Below, piece after piece: positions 49,955 to 58,383 of a stretch of 64,000 nt of DNA; the first letter of the stretch is position 1; the number at the start of each line of letters is the position of its first letter. The notes beneath the pieces were generated by a model, which was given only the letters and a program-made list of their open reading frames with translations, was not told the origin of the DNA and searched no databases. The translations under genes and the position numbers were made by a program. This DNA is from Pontibacterium granulatum (GTDB taxonomy: Bacteria > Pseudomonadota > Gammaproteobacteria > Pseudomonadales > Balneatricaceae), in the NCBI RefSeq assembly GCF_029961155.1, contig NZ_JASBRH010000023.1:1-64000 (forward strand). The letters run 5' to 3'.

Positions 49955-51630
49955 AGGGACTGATCCAGCTTCTTGATTCTGTATGCAAGGGTTGGTCGAG
50001 AGATTCCAAGTGCGCGCGCTGCTTCGGATACGTTACCGTTAGCCTGATCCAGGGCGTGTTCAATGACCTTGTTTTCGATCGCCTCCATGGAGCCGCATTC
50101 CGCCAATGCTTCGCTGATCCAGTCAGAGGTGTTGTCGGTTTCGGCTTCCGGTGTGCGGTTATCAACCAGATGCCCCTGAGAGGACACCGTTTGGCTGGAA
50201 TCCAGCTCAAGGGTTGGAAACAGGGCGTGGGCGCTGATGGGTTCGTTCTGTTCAGTGAGGATCAGGCCGCGTTCGATTACGTTCTCCAGTTCGCGCACGT
50301 TGCCCGGCCATTCGTAATTACTCATGGCGCGTATCGCCATATCGGACAGGCCAGCTACGCGTTTGTTGTAGAACGCCTGGTATTTCTCCATGAAGTGTTC
50401 GACAAGCAGGGAAATGTCTTCACGCCTTTCGCGCAACGGAGGAATATTGATCGGATATACATTCAATCGGTAGAAGAGATCTGCACGAAAGCGTCCCTCT
50501 TCCACGGCTTGCTCGAGGCTTTCGTTGGTGGCGGCGACAACGCGGATATCAATCTTGCGCGTTGCCGTATCACCCACGCGTTCCAGTTCCGATTCCTGCA
50601 ACACGCGCAGCAGAGTAGCCTGGGCACGCGGGGTCAGTTCGATCACTTCGTCGAGGAAGATCGTACCGCCGTTGGCGCGTTCAAATTTTCCGGCGCGGGA
50701 CTGGGTGGCGCCGGTATAAGCGCCGCGCTCTACACCAAACAGTTCCGATTCGATCAGGTCCGGTGGAATTGCGGCGCAGTTCACGGCAATAAACGGCTCA
50801 TCTGCCCGTTCACTGGCCTGATGGATGCCGCGGGCGACCAGTTCCTTACCGACACCGGTTTCGCCCAGCAATAACACCGTCACTTTGCCGGGGGCGGCTT
50901 TATGTGCCAACTTGCAGACCTGTTGGTAGGCGGGGGACTGACCGCGGAAGTTGCCCAGCGTCGATTCTGAGTCGATCTTATGGCGCAGTACCGAAATTTG
51001 GGATTGCAGCTCGTACAGTTCTTCTATGATGCGATCGCTGGAGAAGTAACCACGGTAGACATCCGCATCGTCCCACTCTTCGGCAGGGCGTCCGACAAAT
51101 AGACATTGGTCGTCGCCACAGCCGCGGCAGGTCACTTCTTTAAACAGAATCTCACGACCCAGCAATGCAGAGGTATAAGCGCTGGCATGCCCCATCAGGC
51201 TCCAGCAGACCGGCTCGTCGAGCATACCCAGTTCGCCGCGAAACATCTCGGCTTCGTAAGAATCGTGTAACCGGTATTCGGCATAGAAGTGACCTTCACC
51301 CAGCTGCAATGTGCACTCTTCGATGCGCACCATCCCTTTAAGGGCGTGCAGGTTAAAGCCGGTCCGTAATAGGGTGGTGGCGTCATCTGATTCGGCCAGC
51401 TTCAGTGCCAGTTGGGCATCCTTTTTACCCAGGCTGTAACCCAAGCGCATAAAGAAGCCTTTGGCGCGTTCCAGCCCAAGCGTCTCGATCTGTTCTTTGC
51501 GGAAATCGGCCAGGGCGCCCAGTTGCAGGAGCAGTACGCGCTGCTCTTCAAACCAGATTTTGCCATCGCTGTCGTGGAAGCGGATCTGGCGGCTGAGGTT
51601 CGGGGTGTCACGGATAACGGCGGTTTCCAT
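49951..51630 (-). CDS. Sigma-54-dependent activator of the XylR/DmpR type
   Basis: The 559-residue protein has the domains of phenol and aromatic sensors: XylR_N (about residues 12-115), a V4R-type metal region (about 120-185), an AAA+ core (about 228-460) and a Fis-type HTH (about 525-556). Cysteines C142, C168, C176 and glutamate E165 have the spacing of the zinc ligands of the phenol sensor MopR. Walker A GETGVGKE is at 256-263, Walker B GGTIFLDEV at 321-329, and the sigma-54 contact loop is GAYTGA (303-308) rather than the usual GAFTGA. It is the first gene of the operon with DUF336 and the LLM monooxygenase, so it probably regulates its own operon. No -24/-12 sequence was found in front of it. 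Confidence 0.9.
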   Translation of the reverse strand: METAVIRDTPNLSRQIRFHDSDGKIWFEEQRVLLLQLGALADFRKEQIETLGLERAKGFFMRLGYSLGKKDAQLALKLAESDDATTLLRTGFNLHALKGMVRIEECTLQLGEGHFYAEYRLHDSYEAEMFRGELGMLDEPVCWSLMGHASAYTSALLGREILFKEVTCRGCGDDQCLFVGRPAEEWDDADVYRGYFSSDRIIEELYELQSQISVLRHKIDSESTLGNFRGQSPAYQQVCKLAHKAAPGKVTVLLLGETGVGKELVARGIHQASERADEPFIAVNCAAIPPDLIESELFGVERGAYTGATQSRAGKFERANGGTIFLDEVIELTPRAQATLLRVLQESELERVGDTATRKIDIRVVAATNESLEQAVEEGRFRADLFYRLNVYPINIPPLRERREDISLLVEHFMEKYQAFYNKRVAGLSDMAIRAMSNYEWPGNVRELENVIERGLILTEQNEPISAHALFPTLELDSSQTVSSQGHLVDNRTPEAETDNTSDWISEALAECGSMEAIENKVIEHALDQANGNVSEAARALGISRPTLAYRIKKLDQSL

Positions 51631-51738
51631 GCGCGCTCCACTGTTTTAATTATTGTATGGATATGATTCTATTAAATTTCGTTTTTCAACATTATGGCGA
51701 ATCTCGGGATTCTAAATCCCGTAATCGGGATTAGGGCG
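51631..51738. promoter_or_regulatory. Divergent promoter region with inverted repeats between the XylR-type operon and the LysR gene
   Basis: CGGGAT...ATCCCG (51705-51721) is an inverted repeat and TAATCGGGATTA (51722-51733) a second near-palindrome, both just before the LysR start. They could be LysR binding sites, since LysR regulators usually bind divergent promoters. Consensus sigma-54 and sigma-70 elements were not found. Confidence 0.5.
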
Positions 51739-52635
51739 ATGGACTATCACAACCTCTTCATATTTATAAAAGTGATGGAGAAAGGCAGTTTTCTGGGGGC
51801 GTCCCGCTCGCTAGGTATGCCTACCTCGACGGTGAGCCGTCGGGTGCAGAGTCTGGAGGAGAGTCTGGGCTATCGCCTGTTGCACCGCAGTGCGCGCAAG
51901 TTGGCGTTAACGGAAGCGGGGGAGTTATTCTATCGACGTTGTCAGCCGCTGTTTGCGGAGTTGGAACATGCAACCAAATCGCTGGATGGTGAGCTAACGT
52001 CGCCGTCCGGCGAGCTGCGTATTACCGCACCGGTATCGCTCTCCAACGAGCTGCTTGATCCCTGGTTCTTTGAGTTTATGGAGAGGTATCCCAAGATCCG
52101 CCTTGAGCTGATGCTGGTGAATCGCAATATCGATCTCATGGATGAAGGTGTGGATATCGCTTTCCGTATCGGTGAGATCAAGCTCAAGGACTGGATCAGT
52201 CGCTCGCTGTTCCATTCGCGGTTTACTCTGTGTGCCAGTCCGGCGTTTATTGAAAAAAACGGTGAGCTTGAGCACCCCTCTGAATTGGCAGGGTTGCCAC
52301 TGGTCATTCCACGCCGCTCGCCGATCTGGCATTTCCATCATACCGGCGGCGAGCAGATTTCCATTGGCGGTGAGTCCCGGGTGCGGGTGGATGAGTTGAG
52401 CACGGCGGCTAAAGCGGTTGTTAATGGCTTGGGGGTGGGTAATCTACCCAACTACGTGGTGGATGATCTGTTGAGAAGTGGACAGTTGGTGCGCTTGTTG
52501 CCGGCATGGGAACCCGCCGGGCGCGAGGTGCAGATGCTGTACCCGCATCGCAAATACCTGCCAAACAAGGTGCGCTTGTTTGTTGAGTTCATTATGGAGA
52601 AGGTTGAGCGGTACCGCCTGACCCTAAACAACTAA
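51739..52635 (+). CDS. LysR-family transcriptional regulator
   Basis: The 298-residue protein has an N-terminal LysR HTH (about residues 5-62: LFIFIKVMEKGSFLGASRSLG, PTSTVSRRVQSLEESLGYRLLHR) and a substrate-binding domain to the end. The ITAPVSLSNELLDPWFFEFM stretch and MDEGVDIAFRIGEIKLKDWIS are of the CrgA/DsdC-related group. I start at 51739 (MDYHNLFIF); the earlier in-frame ATG adds 15 residues unlike a LysR protein. It is divergent from the XylR/DUF336/monooxygenase operon and may help regulate it. The effector is unknown. Confidence 0.9.
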   Translation: MDYHNLFIFIKVMEKGSFLGASRSLGMPTSTVSRRVQSLEESLGYRLLHRSARKLALTEAGELFYRRCQPLFAELEHATKSLDGELTSPSGELRITAPVSLSNELLDPWFFEFMERYPKIRLELMLVNRNIDLMDEGVDIAFRIGEIKLKDWISRSLFHSRFTLCASPAFIEKNGELEHPSELAGLPLVIPRRSPIWHFHHTGGEQISIGGESRVRVDELSTAAKAVVNGLGVGNLPNYVVDDLLRSGQLVRLLPAWEPAGREVQMLYPHRKYLPNKVRLFVEFIMEKVERYRLTLNN

Positions 52636-52757
52636 CGGTCACTCTCTACCCCGTGGTTTCCCCTATGTCATTGCAAGCGTTTTCGGGAGGGGGTACATTG
52701 GCGCGCAACCAACCTGCAAATTAAACAGGCGGCCGATTAAGTCTGATTGTGGGTTAA
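52636..52757. other. Short region between the LysR gene and the MITE-like element
   Basis: No gene or terminator was recognised here. An open frame of about 85 residues on the minus strand (52663-52917) runs through this region and the neighbouring repeat and is not considered real. Confidence 0.4.
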
Positions 52758-52949
52758 GGAACTTGCGAACGAGTCCGAGACTTTCTCTGCGAGCGATAAA
52801 ACAGCTTTTACCCAAAGGGCACGCTGATGTGCGAAAGGCAGCGCAGTGGAATGACGAGCCCTTTCCAAGCTGCCTGACAAAACAGAAAGCTGTTTTAGCG
52901 ATCGCCCTCCGGGGCATTCAGAGGCGTTTCGGACTCATTTGCAAGTTCC
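52758..52949. mobile_element. MITE-like inverted-repeat element upstream of thrH
   Basis: The 192-base segment begins with GGAACTTGCGAACGAGTCCG and ends with the near-exact inverse (CGGACTCATTTGCAAGTTCC), 20 of the first 23 bases matching. The arms extend further: GCGATAAAACAGCTTT on the left is matched in inverse by AAAGCTGTTTTAGCGATCGC on the right. Inside, GGCAGC and GCTGCC also pair, so the whole segment could form a long hairpin. It codes for no transposase. It ends about 34 bases before the thrH start and so may carry its promoter. A decayed relative lies at 9115-9370. Confidence 0.75.
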
Positions 52950-52983
52950 CGTATAACTATAAAACCACTTAGGAGGAGTTTCC

Positions 52984-53601
52984 GTGGAACTCGCATGTCT
53001 TGACCTGGAAGGTGTACTGATTCCAGAAATCTGGATCGCATTCGCCGAAGAAACCGGTATCGAAGAGCTGAAAGCTACCACCCGCGATATCCCTGACTAC
53101 GATGTATTGATGAAGCAGCGCCTGCGCATTCTGGATGAGCATGGCCTTACGTTGCCTCAGATTCAGGACACCATCAGCCGCCTGTCCCCGTTGGAAGGCG
53201 CGGCAGACTTTGTTAACTGGCTGCGTGAGCGCTTTCAGGTGGTGATTCTCTCTGACACCTTCTACGAATTTGCAGCACCACTGATGGCACAGTTGGGCCA
53301 CCCAACTCTGTTGTGTCACAAGCTGGAAGTCGACGGCAGCGGTCGTATCACCGACTACACCCTGCGCCAGCGAGATCCTAAGCGTCAGTCTGTGCGTGCG
53401 TTCCAGTTGCTGAACTACCGCGTGATTGCAGCAGGTGACTCCTACAATGACACCACCATGCTGACGCAGGCGGAGTCCGGTATCCTGTTCCATGCACCGG
53501 ACAATGTGATCGCTGAGTTCCCACAGTTCCCGGCAGTACACAGCTACGAAGACCTGAAGCAGGAATTCCTGAAAGCGAGTGTTCGTGATCTGAGTCTGTA
53601 A
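52984..53601 (+). CDS. thrH: Phosphoserine phosphatase / homoserine phosphotransferase ThrH
   Basis: ThrH in Pseudomonas is a HAD-family enzyme with phosphoserine phosphatase and phosphoserine:homoserine phosphotransferase activity. The 205-residue protein begins with the HAD motif LDLEGVLIPE (D7 and E9; the usual second aspartate is glutamate, as in ThrH). SDTFYEF and AGDSYNDTTML supply motifs II and IV. It starts with GTG, preceded by AGGAGGAG. In P. aeruginosa thrH is next to pabB, and here pabB is about 5 kb away. Confidence 0.95.
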   Translation: MELACLDLEGVLIPEIWIAFAEETGIEELKATTRDIPDYDVLMKQRLRILDEHGLTLPQIQDTISRLSPLEGAADFVNWLRERFQVVILSDTFYEFAAPLMAQLGHPTLLCHKLEVDGSGRITDYTLRQRDPKRQSVRAFQLLNYRVIAAGDSYNDTTMLTQAESGILFHAPDNVIAEFPQFPAVHSYEDLKQEFLKASVRDLSL

Positions 53602-53623
53602 GATTGCCGCGCTTTACCGCATG

Positions 53624-53652
53624 AAAAAGCCACCTATCGAGGTGGCTTTTTT
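53624..53652 (+). terminator. Rho-independent terminator after thrH
   Basis: AAAAAGCCACCT and AGGTGGCTTTTT form a twelve-base stem with an ATCG loop and a T run. Confidence 0.93.
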
Positions 53653-53697
53653 GTGGTTCATCGTCAAGCAGTGTGGAACAGAAGCATCAACTCCCGT

Positions 53698-53783
53698 GTA
53701 GGTTGGCCTTCGCAACGCGAAGCCCAACAGGTACAGAGCAATGTTGAGTCCGTTGTTGGGCATCGCTCCGTGAAGACCAACCT
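53698..53783. repeat. REP-like paired palindromes downstream of thrH
   Basis: GTTGGCCTTCGC and GCGAAGCCCAAC (53701-53728) make a hairpin with one mismatch. A second imperfect hairpin, TTGGGCATCGCT with a GAAGACCAA arm, follows at 53754-53781. This GTTGGGC-TTCGC pattern resembles repetitive extragenic palindromes of other gammaproteobacteria. Only this copy was seen in the window. Confidence 0.55.
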
Positions 53784-53792
53784 GCAATGGGA

Positions 53793-55025
53793 TTATGCAA
53801 ACCTGAACAGTTGGTCCCAGTGTTGATCCAGGCTGACAAGCGCATCGGATAGTGGGGCGGCAACCACGCGGCCATCTGGCGTTTCCGATACCAGTTGCAG
53901 GCGTTTGAGTTTGCCAATCGCGTCGTTGATTTCAAAGTCCAGCACACAGTTGTACTGCTCGGCAAACCAGCGCTCGATTGCCCGGTCCAGCTCAGGCGCG
54001 TTCAATGGTGCATCGTGGGTCAGCAGGAAGTAATAGGCCAGTATCGCCTCCTTGCACTCTTCCTCCTCAGCATCGTCGATCAGGCGATGGAACACACCGG
54101 CGTTGTTGTCGAGATTCTTGAAGTAGAGGTTTTGGGTGAGTGATTGTATAAAGCGAAGCTTGCGGTTTTTGAAGTTATTAAGCTGCTTCCACAGATAGCT
54201 GCCTACTGCGCCAAAGCTTGCAAAAATTGCAATCAGCGCCGCCTTATCCAGCTCGACCGGGTTTGAGTGCAGTCCTAGCCAGAATCCAAGCAGTGACCCC
54301 AGTAACACCAGGGTGGCACCCAGCTTGGTGCTGATCACAATGCCGCCGCTCACCACCGCGGGCACACCGATCATCAGCTTGTCTATGAGGCGCATCCGTA
54401 CCGCAGTATTGGGGAACAACATCTCCAGGTCCGCTTTGGGTACGTTCTTGAAAAGCTTGAGGATGACGCTGCCGGGTTTGATCTCTCTGGCGGCTGCCAG
54501 TTTGGGATCAAGATCGTCACGAAAGCGAATGTAGATCACCACCCGGTCATAGTTCACAAACTGCACATCACGTGGCTTCAGGCCAAACAGGGTTGGCAGT
54601 GATTCTGTACGAACCGATTCACCGCGGCAGTAGAACAGCACTTCGGCAAACTCGTCAAAGTCCACGTGCAGTTTGATCTTAAACAGTGAGTCTTCGGACA
54701 GGGCCAGGGCTAAGTCCGCTTCAGAGACCTGTTCAAAGTTGGCTTTATCCAACAGCTGCTCAAGTTCTTTTACAAACCGATCACACTGGGAGGTTTCGGC
54801 TTTGACGGCGCGGGTGTCCCGGTCAGGGTTCAGTGTGCTGAAGCTGTCCTTCAGTCGTTCCGCCCGCTGGTGAAACTCGAAGTGAAAGAGAGCCTGGATC
54901 AGTGAACTGCAGTTTTTGAATTCATTCTGCTCTTGGGGATTGAGTCGACCGTCATCCAGGCACATCTGCACGATATCGCTCTTTCGGAAGGGGATAAAAC
55001 GGGTAGCGGGGGGCTTCAGGTCCAT
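53793..55025 (-). CDS. DUF3754 (TMEM143-like) membrane protein
   Basis: The predicted protein has 410 residues from ATG 55025. In the C-terminal half, FKNVPKADLEMLFPNTAVRMRLIDKLMIGVP and the following two spans (VVSGGIVISTKLGATLVLLGSLLGFWLG, and AALIAIFASFGAVGSYLWK) are the DUF3754 signature known from TMEM143 and bacterial homologues. The N-terminal half is soluble. The function is unknown. A longer start at 55205 would overlap the helicase gene on the other strand and adds no family sequence. Confidence 0.72.
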   Translation of the reverse strand: MDLKPPATRFIPFRKSDIVQMCLDDGRLNPQEQNEFKNCSSLIQALFHFEFHQRAERLKDSFSTLNPDRDTRAVKAETSQCDRFVKELEQLLDKANFEQVSEADLALALSEDSLFKIKLHVDFDEFAEVLFYCRGESVRTESLPTLFGLKPRDVQFVNYDRVVIYIRFRDDLDPKLAAAREIKPGSVILKLFKNVPKADLEMLFPNTAVRMRLIDKLMIGVPAVVSGGIVISTKLGATLVLLGSLLGFWLGLHSNPVELDKAALIAIFASFGAVGSYLWKQLNNFKNRKLRFIQSLTQNLYFKNLDNNAGVFHRLIDDAEEEECKEAILAYYFLLTHDAPLNAPELDRAIERWFAEQYNCVLDFEINDAIGKLKRLQLVSETPDGRVVAAPLSDALVSLDQHWDQLFRFA

Positions 55026-55167
55026 GTCGCAGGCATTCCACAGCAGCCAAATCGAACGCTCTATTCTACGGTGAACTTGGCGAAAGCCGAAATAGGAATC
55101 ACTGAAACCGCGGGTAACAGTGATAAGATGGCGTTTTCCTCTGTTGTTGCTGAACGTTCTGGCTTTT

Positions 55168-57516
55168 ATGTCTACTGTACTGCCCATCGACTCAATCGAA
55201 TCCACCTTTATAGCAAAACTGAAAGATACCCATCTGGTGGTTGCTGCGGCGACAGGCTCGGGTAAGTCGACCCGATTGCCAATCTGGGCAGCGGGGCAAG
55301 GGCGAGTGCTGGTGATCGAACCTCGGCGGGTAGCGTGTACCGCGCTTGCCGGATTTGTGGCAGAGCAAACAGAGACCCGCTTAGGCGAGGATGTGGGGTA
55401 TGCGATCCGCTTCGATAATCGTTATCAGTCGACAACACGCATTATCTTTGTAACCCCCGGTGTTGCACTGCGCTGGTTTGCTGAGGACCGGCTGAGCGGT
55501 TTCGATACTGTCATTCTGGATGAGTTTCATGAACGGCGCTGGGATACCGACCTTCTGCTGGCACAACTTAAGCAGCAGGTGCAGCACCGGTTGGTGCTGA
55601 CGTCGGCGACATTGAATGCACAGCGTCTGGCGGATTACCTGACTGCAGATGTGTTACAGGCTGATGGGCGTAACTTTGATGTTGAGCTGTTTCATCGCGC
55701 GAAAGATCCTCGCCAGATGCCCGACGCCAGAGAACTTGAGCAACAGATAAGGGCCGCAGTCAGTGACTACTTCGATCGGCATCGCGGCGATACGCTGGTT
55801 TTCCTGCCGGGGCGAAAAGAGATCCAGCAAACGATGGCTGCGCTCAAGGTGATTGACGCTGATGTAATTCCACTGCACGCCAGTGTCAGCGCTGAAGATC
55901 AGAAGCGCGCATTGAGCGTGGGATCACGACGTCGAGTAATTCTGGCGACCAACGTGGCCGAAACTTCTCTGACGATTCCGGGTGTGACGCTGGTGGTTGA
56001 TTCGGGATTGGAGCGCCGCACTCATCAGCGTAATGGACGCACGGTGCTGGGGCTGCATACCATTTCCAAGGCCAGTGCCGAGCAGCGTAAAGGGCGTGCC
56101 GGTCGTGTGGAAGCGGGCCTGTGCGTAAGGCTTTGGGGGGAGCATGCACCGCTTGAGCTAGTGACACCCCCGGAAGTACAGCGTGAAGAGCTGGCCGACA
56201 TGATGCTGGCAGCAGCCTGTTCGGGGTATTCGCTGGATGCCTTGAGTTTTGCGGATACGTTACCTGAAAAGTCGCTGCGGCTGGCGCGGGACAAGCTGTT
56301 GGAGATGCGGGCAATAGACGAGGCAGGGCAGGTAACCGAACTCGGCATCAAGCTGTTCCCGTTACCGCTCGACACCCAGTTTGCTCACCTGATCACCGCG
56401 ATGCCTAACCCGTCGTTGCAGGGTGCAATGGTGGACCTGGCCGCATCGCTGAGTGCGGGTGGCCGTTGGCTTAAACTGCCAAAAAGCGAGCAAGGATTAC
56501 AGGCCGTTCAGGCCTGGCTGTCGGTGCCCTGTGATGCGTTAACACTGATAGCTGCCCTGAGAGGGCAGGCTAAGGAAAGCGTACCGGAAGAGATCGGGAT
56601 TGACCGTGCCGGGTGGAAAGAGGCGCGTCGTCTGGCAACCCAGATCCGTTCCGCACTGGGGCTGGGAGAGATTCCCGCCGGGATCGACTTTGACCGGGAC
56701 CAGTGGCTGCTCGCGGTGATGCAGGCTCAACCGGCGACCGTATATATTCGTCGCGCCAAACGGCGTGGCGCGATGGGCAATGGATATGCAGAGATTATGG
56801 TTGGTGAACAGTGCCGGATGAGTGAAGAGTTTGAGGCTGCTGTACTGCTCGATGACTACAGTATGCCGGGGCGGGGTACACGCCAGACGCTGACCATTGG
56901 CACATGCCTGGCGCCGGTTAAACTGGGTCTGTTGGTACAGGCAGGTCTGGGTGAGCTTAAGCAGGGGCGGGTGATCTGGGAAAGTGGCCAGCTGAGCGTC
57001 GAACAGCAGCGGACCTATGTTGAACGTGTGATCCACTCTGAAACGGTTATTCCAGAAGGTGAGGTTGCGCGCCGCGCTATTGCCGAGCTCATTCTGCGTG
57101 GGAGCCTCATGCCGGGGGTGGCTGATCAGCTGAGACGGGATCTTGACGCCTGGTCGCTGTTTGTCGCATTAGGCGAGGCTGAGGGCGACGTGCCTGAAGC
57201 TGAAACCTGGTTGCGCAACCAACTGGAGTTGTTGGGGGTTGAGCAGGCGGATGATATGGCGTTGATTGACGCTACCGATCTGCAGTTTGAGGGCATACCG
57301 GATTGGCAGCGTAACGCCTTTGATGAGAAATACCCGATGCTGCTGAGTCTGGGAGATCTGCGTCTGAAAGTGCACTACGATGTAAAGAAGAAGCAGGTGG
57401 TGATCGAGAGGCTCGCGGGTACACGCAAGGATGACCCCAAACGCTGGGAATTGCCCGTCTGGAAAGGCTGGAAGATCCGCTATAAAAAGGCCAGTCGGGT
57501 TGTGGATATCCGTTAA
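55168..57516 (+). CDS. DEAH-box ATP-dependent RNA helicase (HrpB/HrpA-related)
   Basis: The 782-residue protein has all superfamily 2 motifs: Walker A ATGSGKST (28-35), DEFH box (118-121), SAT motif near 146, ATNVAETSLTIPGV (motif V), and QRKGRAGR (motif VI). The helicase-associated domain follows. It resembles HrpB in the core, but the C-terminus (LKVHYDVKKKQVVIERL) does not carry the HrpB C-terminal domain I remember. It is therefore named only as a DEAH helicase. I start at 55168 (MSTVLPIDSIES). It is divergent from the DUF3754 gene and followed, after 31 bases, by the cyclotransferase-like gene. Confidence 0.88.
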   Translation: MSTVLPIDSIESTFIAKLKDTHLVVAAATGSGKSTRLPIWAAGQGRVLVIEPRRVACTALAGFVAEQTETRLGEDVGYAIRFDNRYQSTTRIIFVTPGVALRWFAEDRLSGFDTVILDEFHERRWDTDLLLAQLKQQVQHRLVLTSATLNAQRLADYLTADVLQADGRNFDVELFHRAKDPRQMPDARELEQQIRAAVSDYFDRHRGDTLVFLPGRKEIQQTMAALKVIDADVIPLHASVSAEDQKRALSVGSRRRVILATNVAETSLTIPGVTLVVDSGLERRTHQRNGRTVLGLHTISKASAEQRKGRAGRVEAGLCVRLWGEHAPLELVTPPEVQREELADMMLAAACSGYSLDALSFADTLPEKSLRLARDKLLEMRAIDEAGQVTELGIKLFPLPLDTQFAHLITAMPNPSLQGAMVDLAASLSAGGRWLKLPKSEQGLQAVQAWLSVPCDALTLIAALRGQAKESVPEEIGIDRAGWKEARRLATQIRSALGLGEIPAGIDFDRDQWLLAVMQAQPATVYIRRAKRRGAMGNGYAEIMVGEQCRMSEEFEAAVLLDDYSMPGRGTRQTLTIGTCLAPVKLGLLVQAGLGELKQGRVIWESGQLSVEQQRTYVERVIHSETVIPEGEVARRAIAELILRGSLMPGVADQLRRDLDAWSLFVALGEAEGDVPEAETWLRNQLELLGVEQADDMALIDATDLQFEGIPDWQRNAFDEKYPMLLSLGDLRLKVHYDVKKKQVVIERLAGTRKDDPKRWELPVWKGWKIRYKKASRVVDIR

Positions 57517-57547
57517 TCTGTTGTTCAACCACAGGCAGGGGGATTGG

Positions 57548-58045
57548 ATGTACTACTTCGCGTACGGATCAAACATGTCGCTTAAGCGTATACAGGCACG
57601 GGTGCCGAGTGCAGAAGTGTTGGCGAACGCCACGTTATCGCGCTATCAGCTGCGCTTTCACAAATCCGGCAAAGATCAGTCAGCCAAGGCGGATGCTCAC
57701 TTTACCGGCCGAACTGCTGATCAGGTGTTGGGTGTCGTGTATTGCATCGATCCGGTGGAGAAGCCTTACCTGGATAATGCCGAAGGGCTGGGTGTGGGAT
57801 ACGAGTGTATCGATGTTGAACTCAAACTGGAGGATGGTCAGTCGCTCACTGCGTTTGCGTATGTGGCGTTGCATATCGATCGCGGGATGAAGCCGTTTCA
57901 GTGGTACAAACAGCATGTGCTGCAGGGTGCTCTGGAGGCGGGGCTGCCGGATGACTATGTGGCGCTTATCCACGAAGTCTCTGCCATTGACGATCCTGAT
58001 GCGGAGCGACACATGAGAGAAACGATCATCTATAAAGCAGGGTGA
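57548..58045 (+). CDS. Gamma-glutamylcyclotransferase-like protein
   Basis: The 165-residue protein starts MYYFAYGSNMSLKRIQARVP, the YGSN substrate-binding loop of the GGCT/AIG2-like fold. AEGLGVGYE carries the conserved glutamate (the PYLDNAEG region) that acts as general acid/base in the family. Members act on gamma-glutamyl peptides, but the family includes several unrelated activities. A GCAGGGGGATTG stretch provides its ribosome-binding site. It lies close behind the helicase gene. Confidence 0.85.
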   Translation: MYYFAYGSNMSLKRIQARVPSAEVLANATLSRYQLRFHKSGKDQSAKADAHFTGRTADQVLGVVYCIDPVEKPYLDNAEGLGVGYECIDVELKLEDGQSLTAFAYVALHIDRGMKPFQWYKQHVLQGALEAGLPDDYVALIHEVSAIDDPDAERHMRETIIYKAG

Positions 58046-58120
58046 GGTGTCGGCGAAGATGACGCGCTAGCGTCCCTGCCTGCGACGTACTGTGTTCGTG
58101 TGTGAGTGAGTTGATATTTA

Positions 58121-58258
58121 TTAGACTTGCCCCAGTTGAATGACCAGTGTGCTTACAAAACCTGCTATAAACATACCAGCGGACAGGGCGATGTAGGCTA
58201 TGCCTAACTTGCGCACCATCGGAAAGGTGCTGCTCAGTTTACTGATTACATTGTTCAT
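58121..58258 (-). CDS. Possible small membrane protein (45 residues)
   Basis: Starting at ATG 58258, the reading frame encodes MNNVISKLSSTFPMVRKLGI, then one hydrophobic helix (AYIALSAGMFIAGFVSTLVI). An upstream AAGGAG lies about 17 bases away, further than usual. The longer version beginning at 58375 has no family resemblance. The plus strand also has a hydrophobic frame across the same bases (58200-58382), so one of the two is a shadow; this orientation is favoured only weakly. Confidence 0.35.
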   Translation of the reverse strand: MNNVISKLSSTFPMVRKLGIAYIALSAGMFIAGFVSTLVIQLGQV

Positions 58259-58383
58259 AGTACTGCTCTTCAATACTCCTTCGATCAAACCCCGGAATGG
58301 GGATTCCACCGCAATTGATGAACCTATGATTGTACGAAAAACGATCAGGCACGGGCAATCGGTATTAAGTACCATAATCTGAT

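Noticed and set aside
52663-52917. 84-residue open frame at the MITE-like element
   Set aside because: It follows the inverted repeats rather than a protein family; spurious frames are common in such elements.
58200-58382. 60-residue hydrophobic frame on the plus strand
   Set aside because: It overlaps the minus-strand candidate, and no ribosome-binding site was seen; only one strand can be real and neither is strongly supported.
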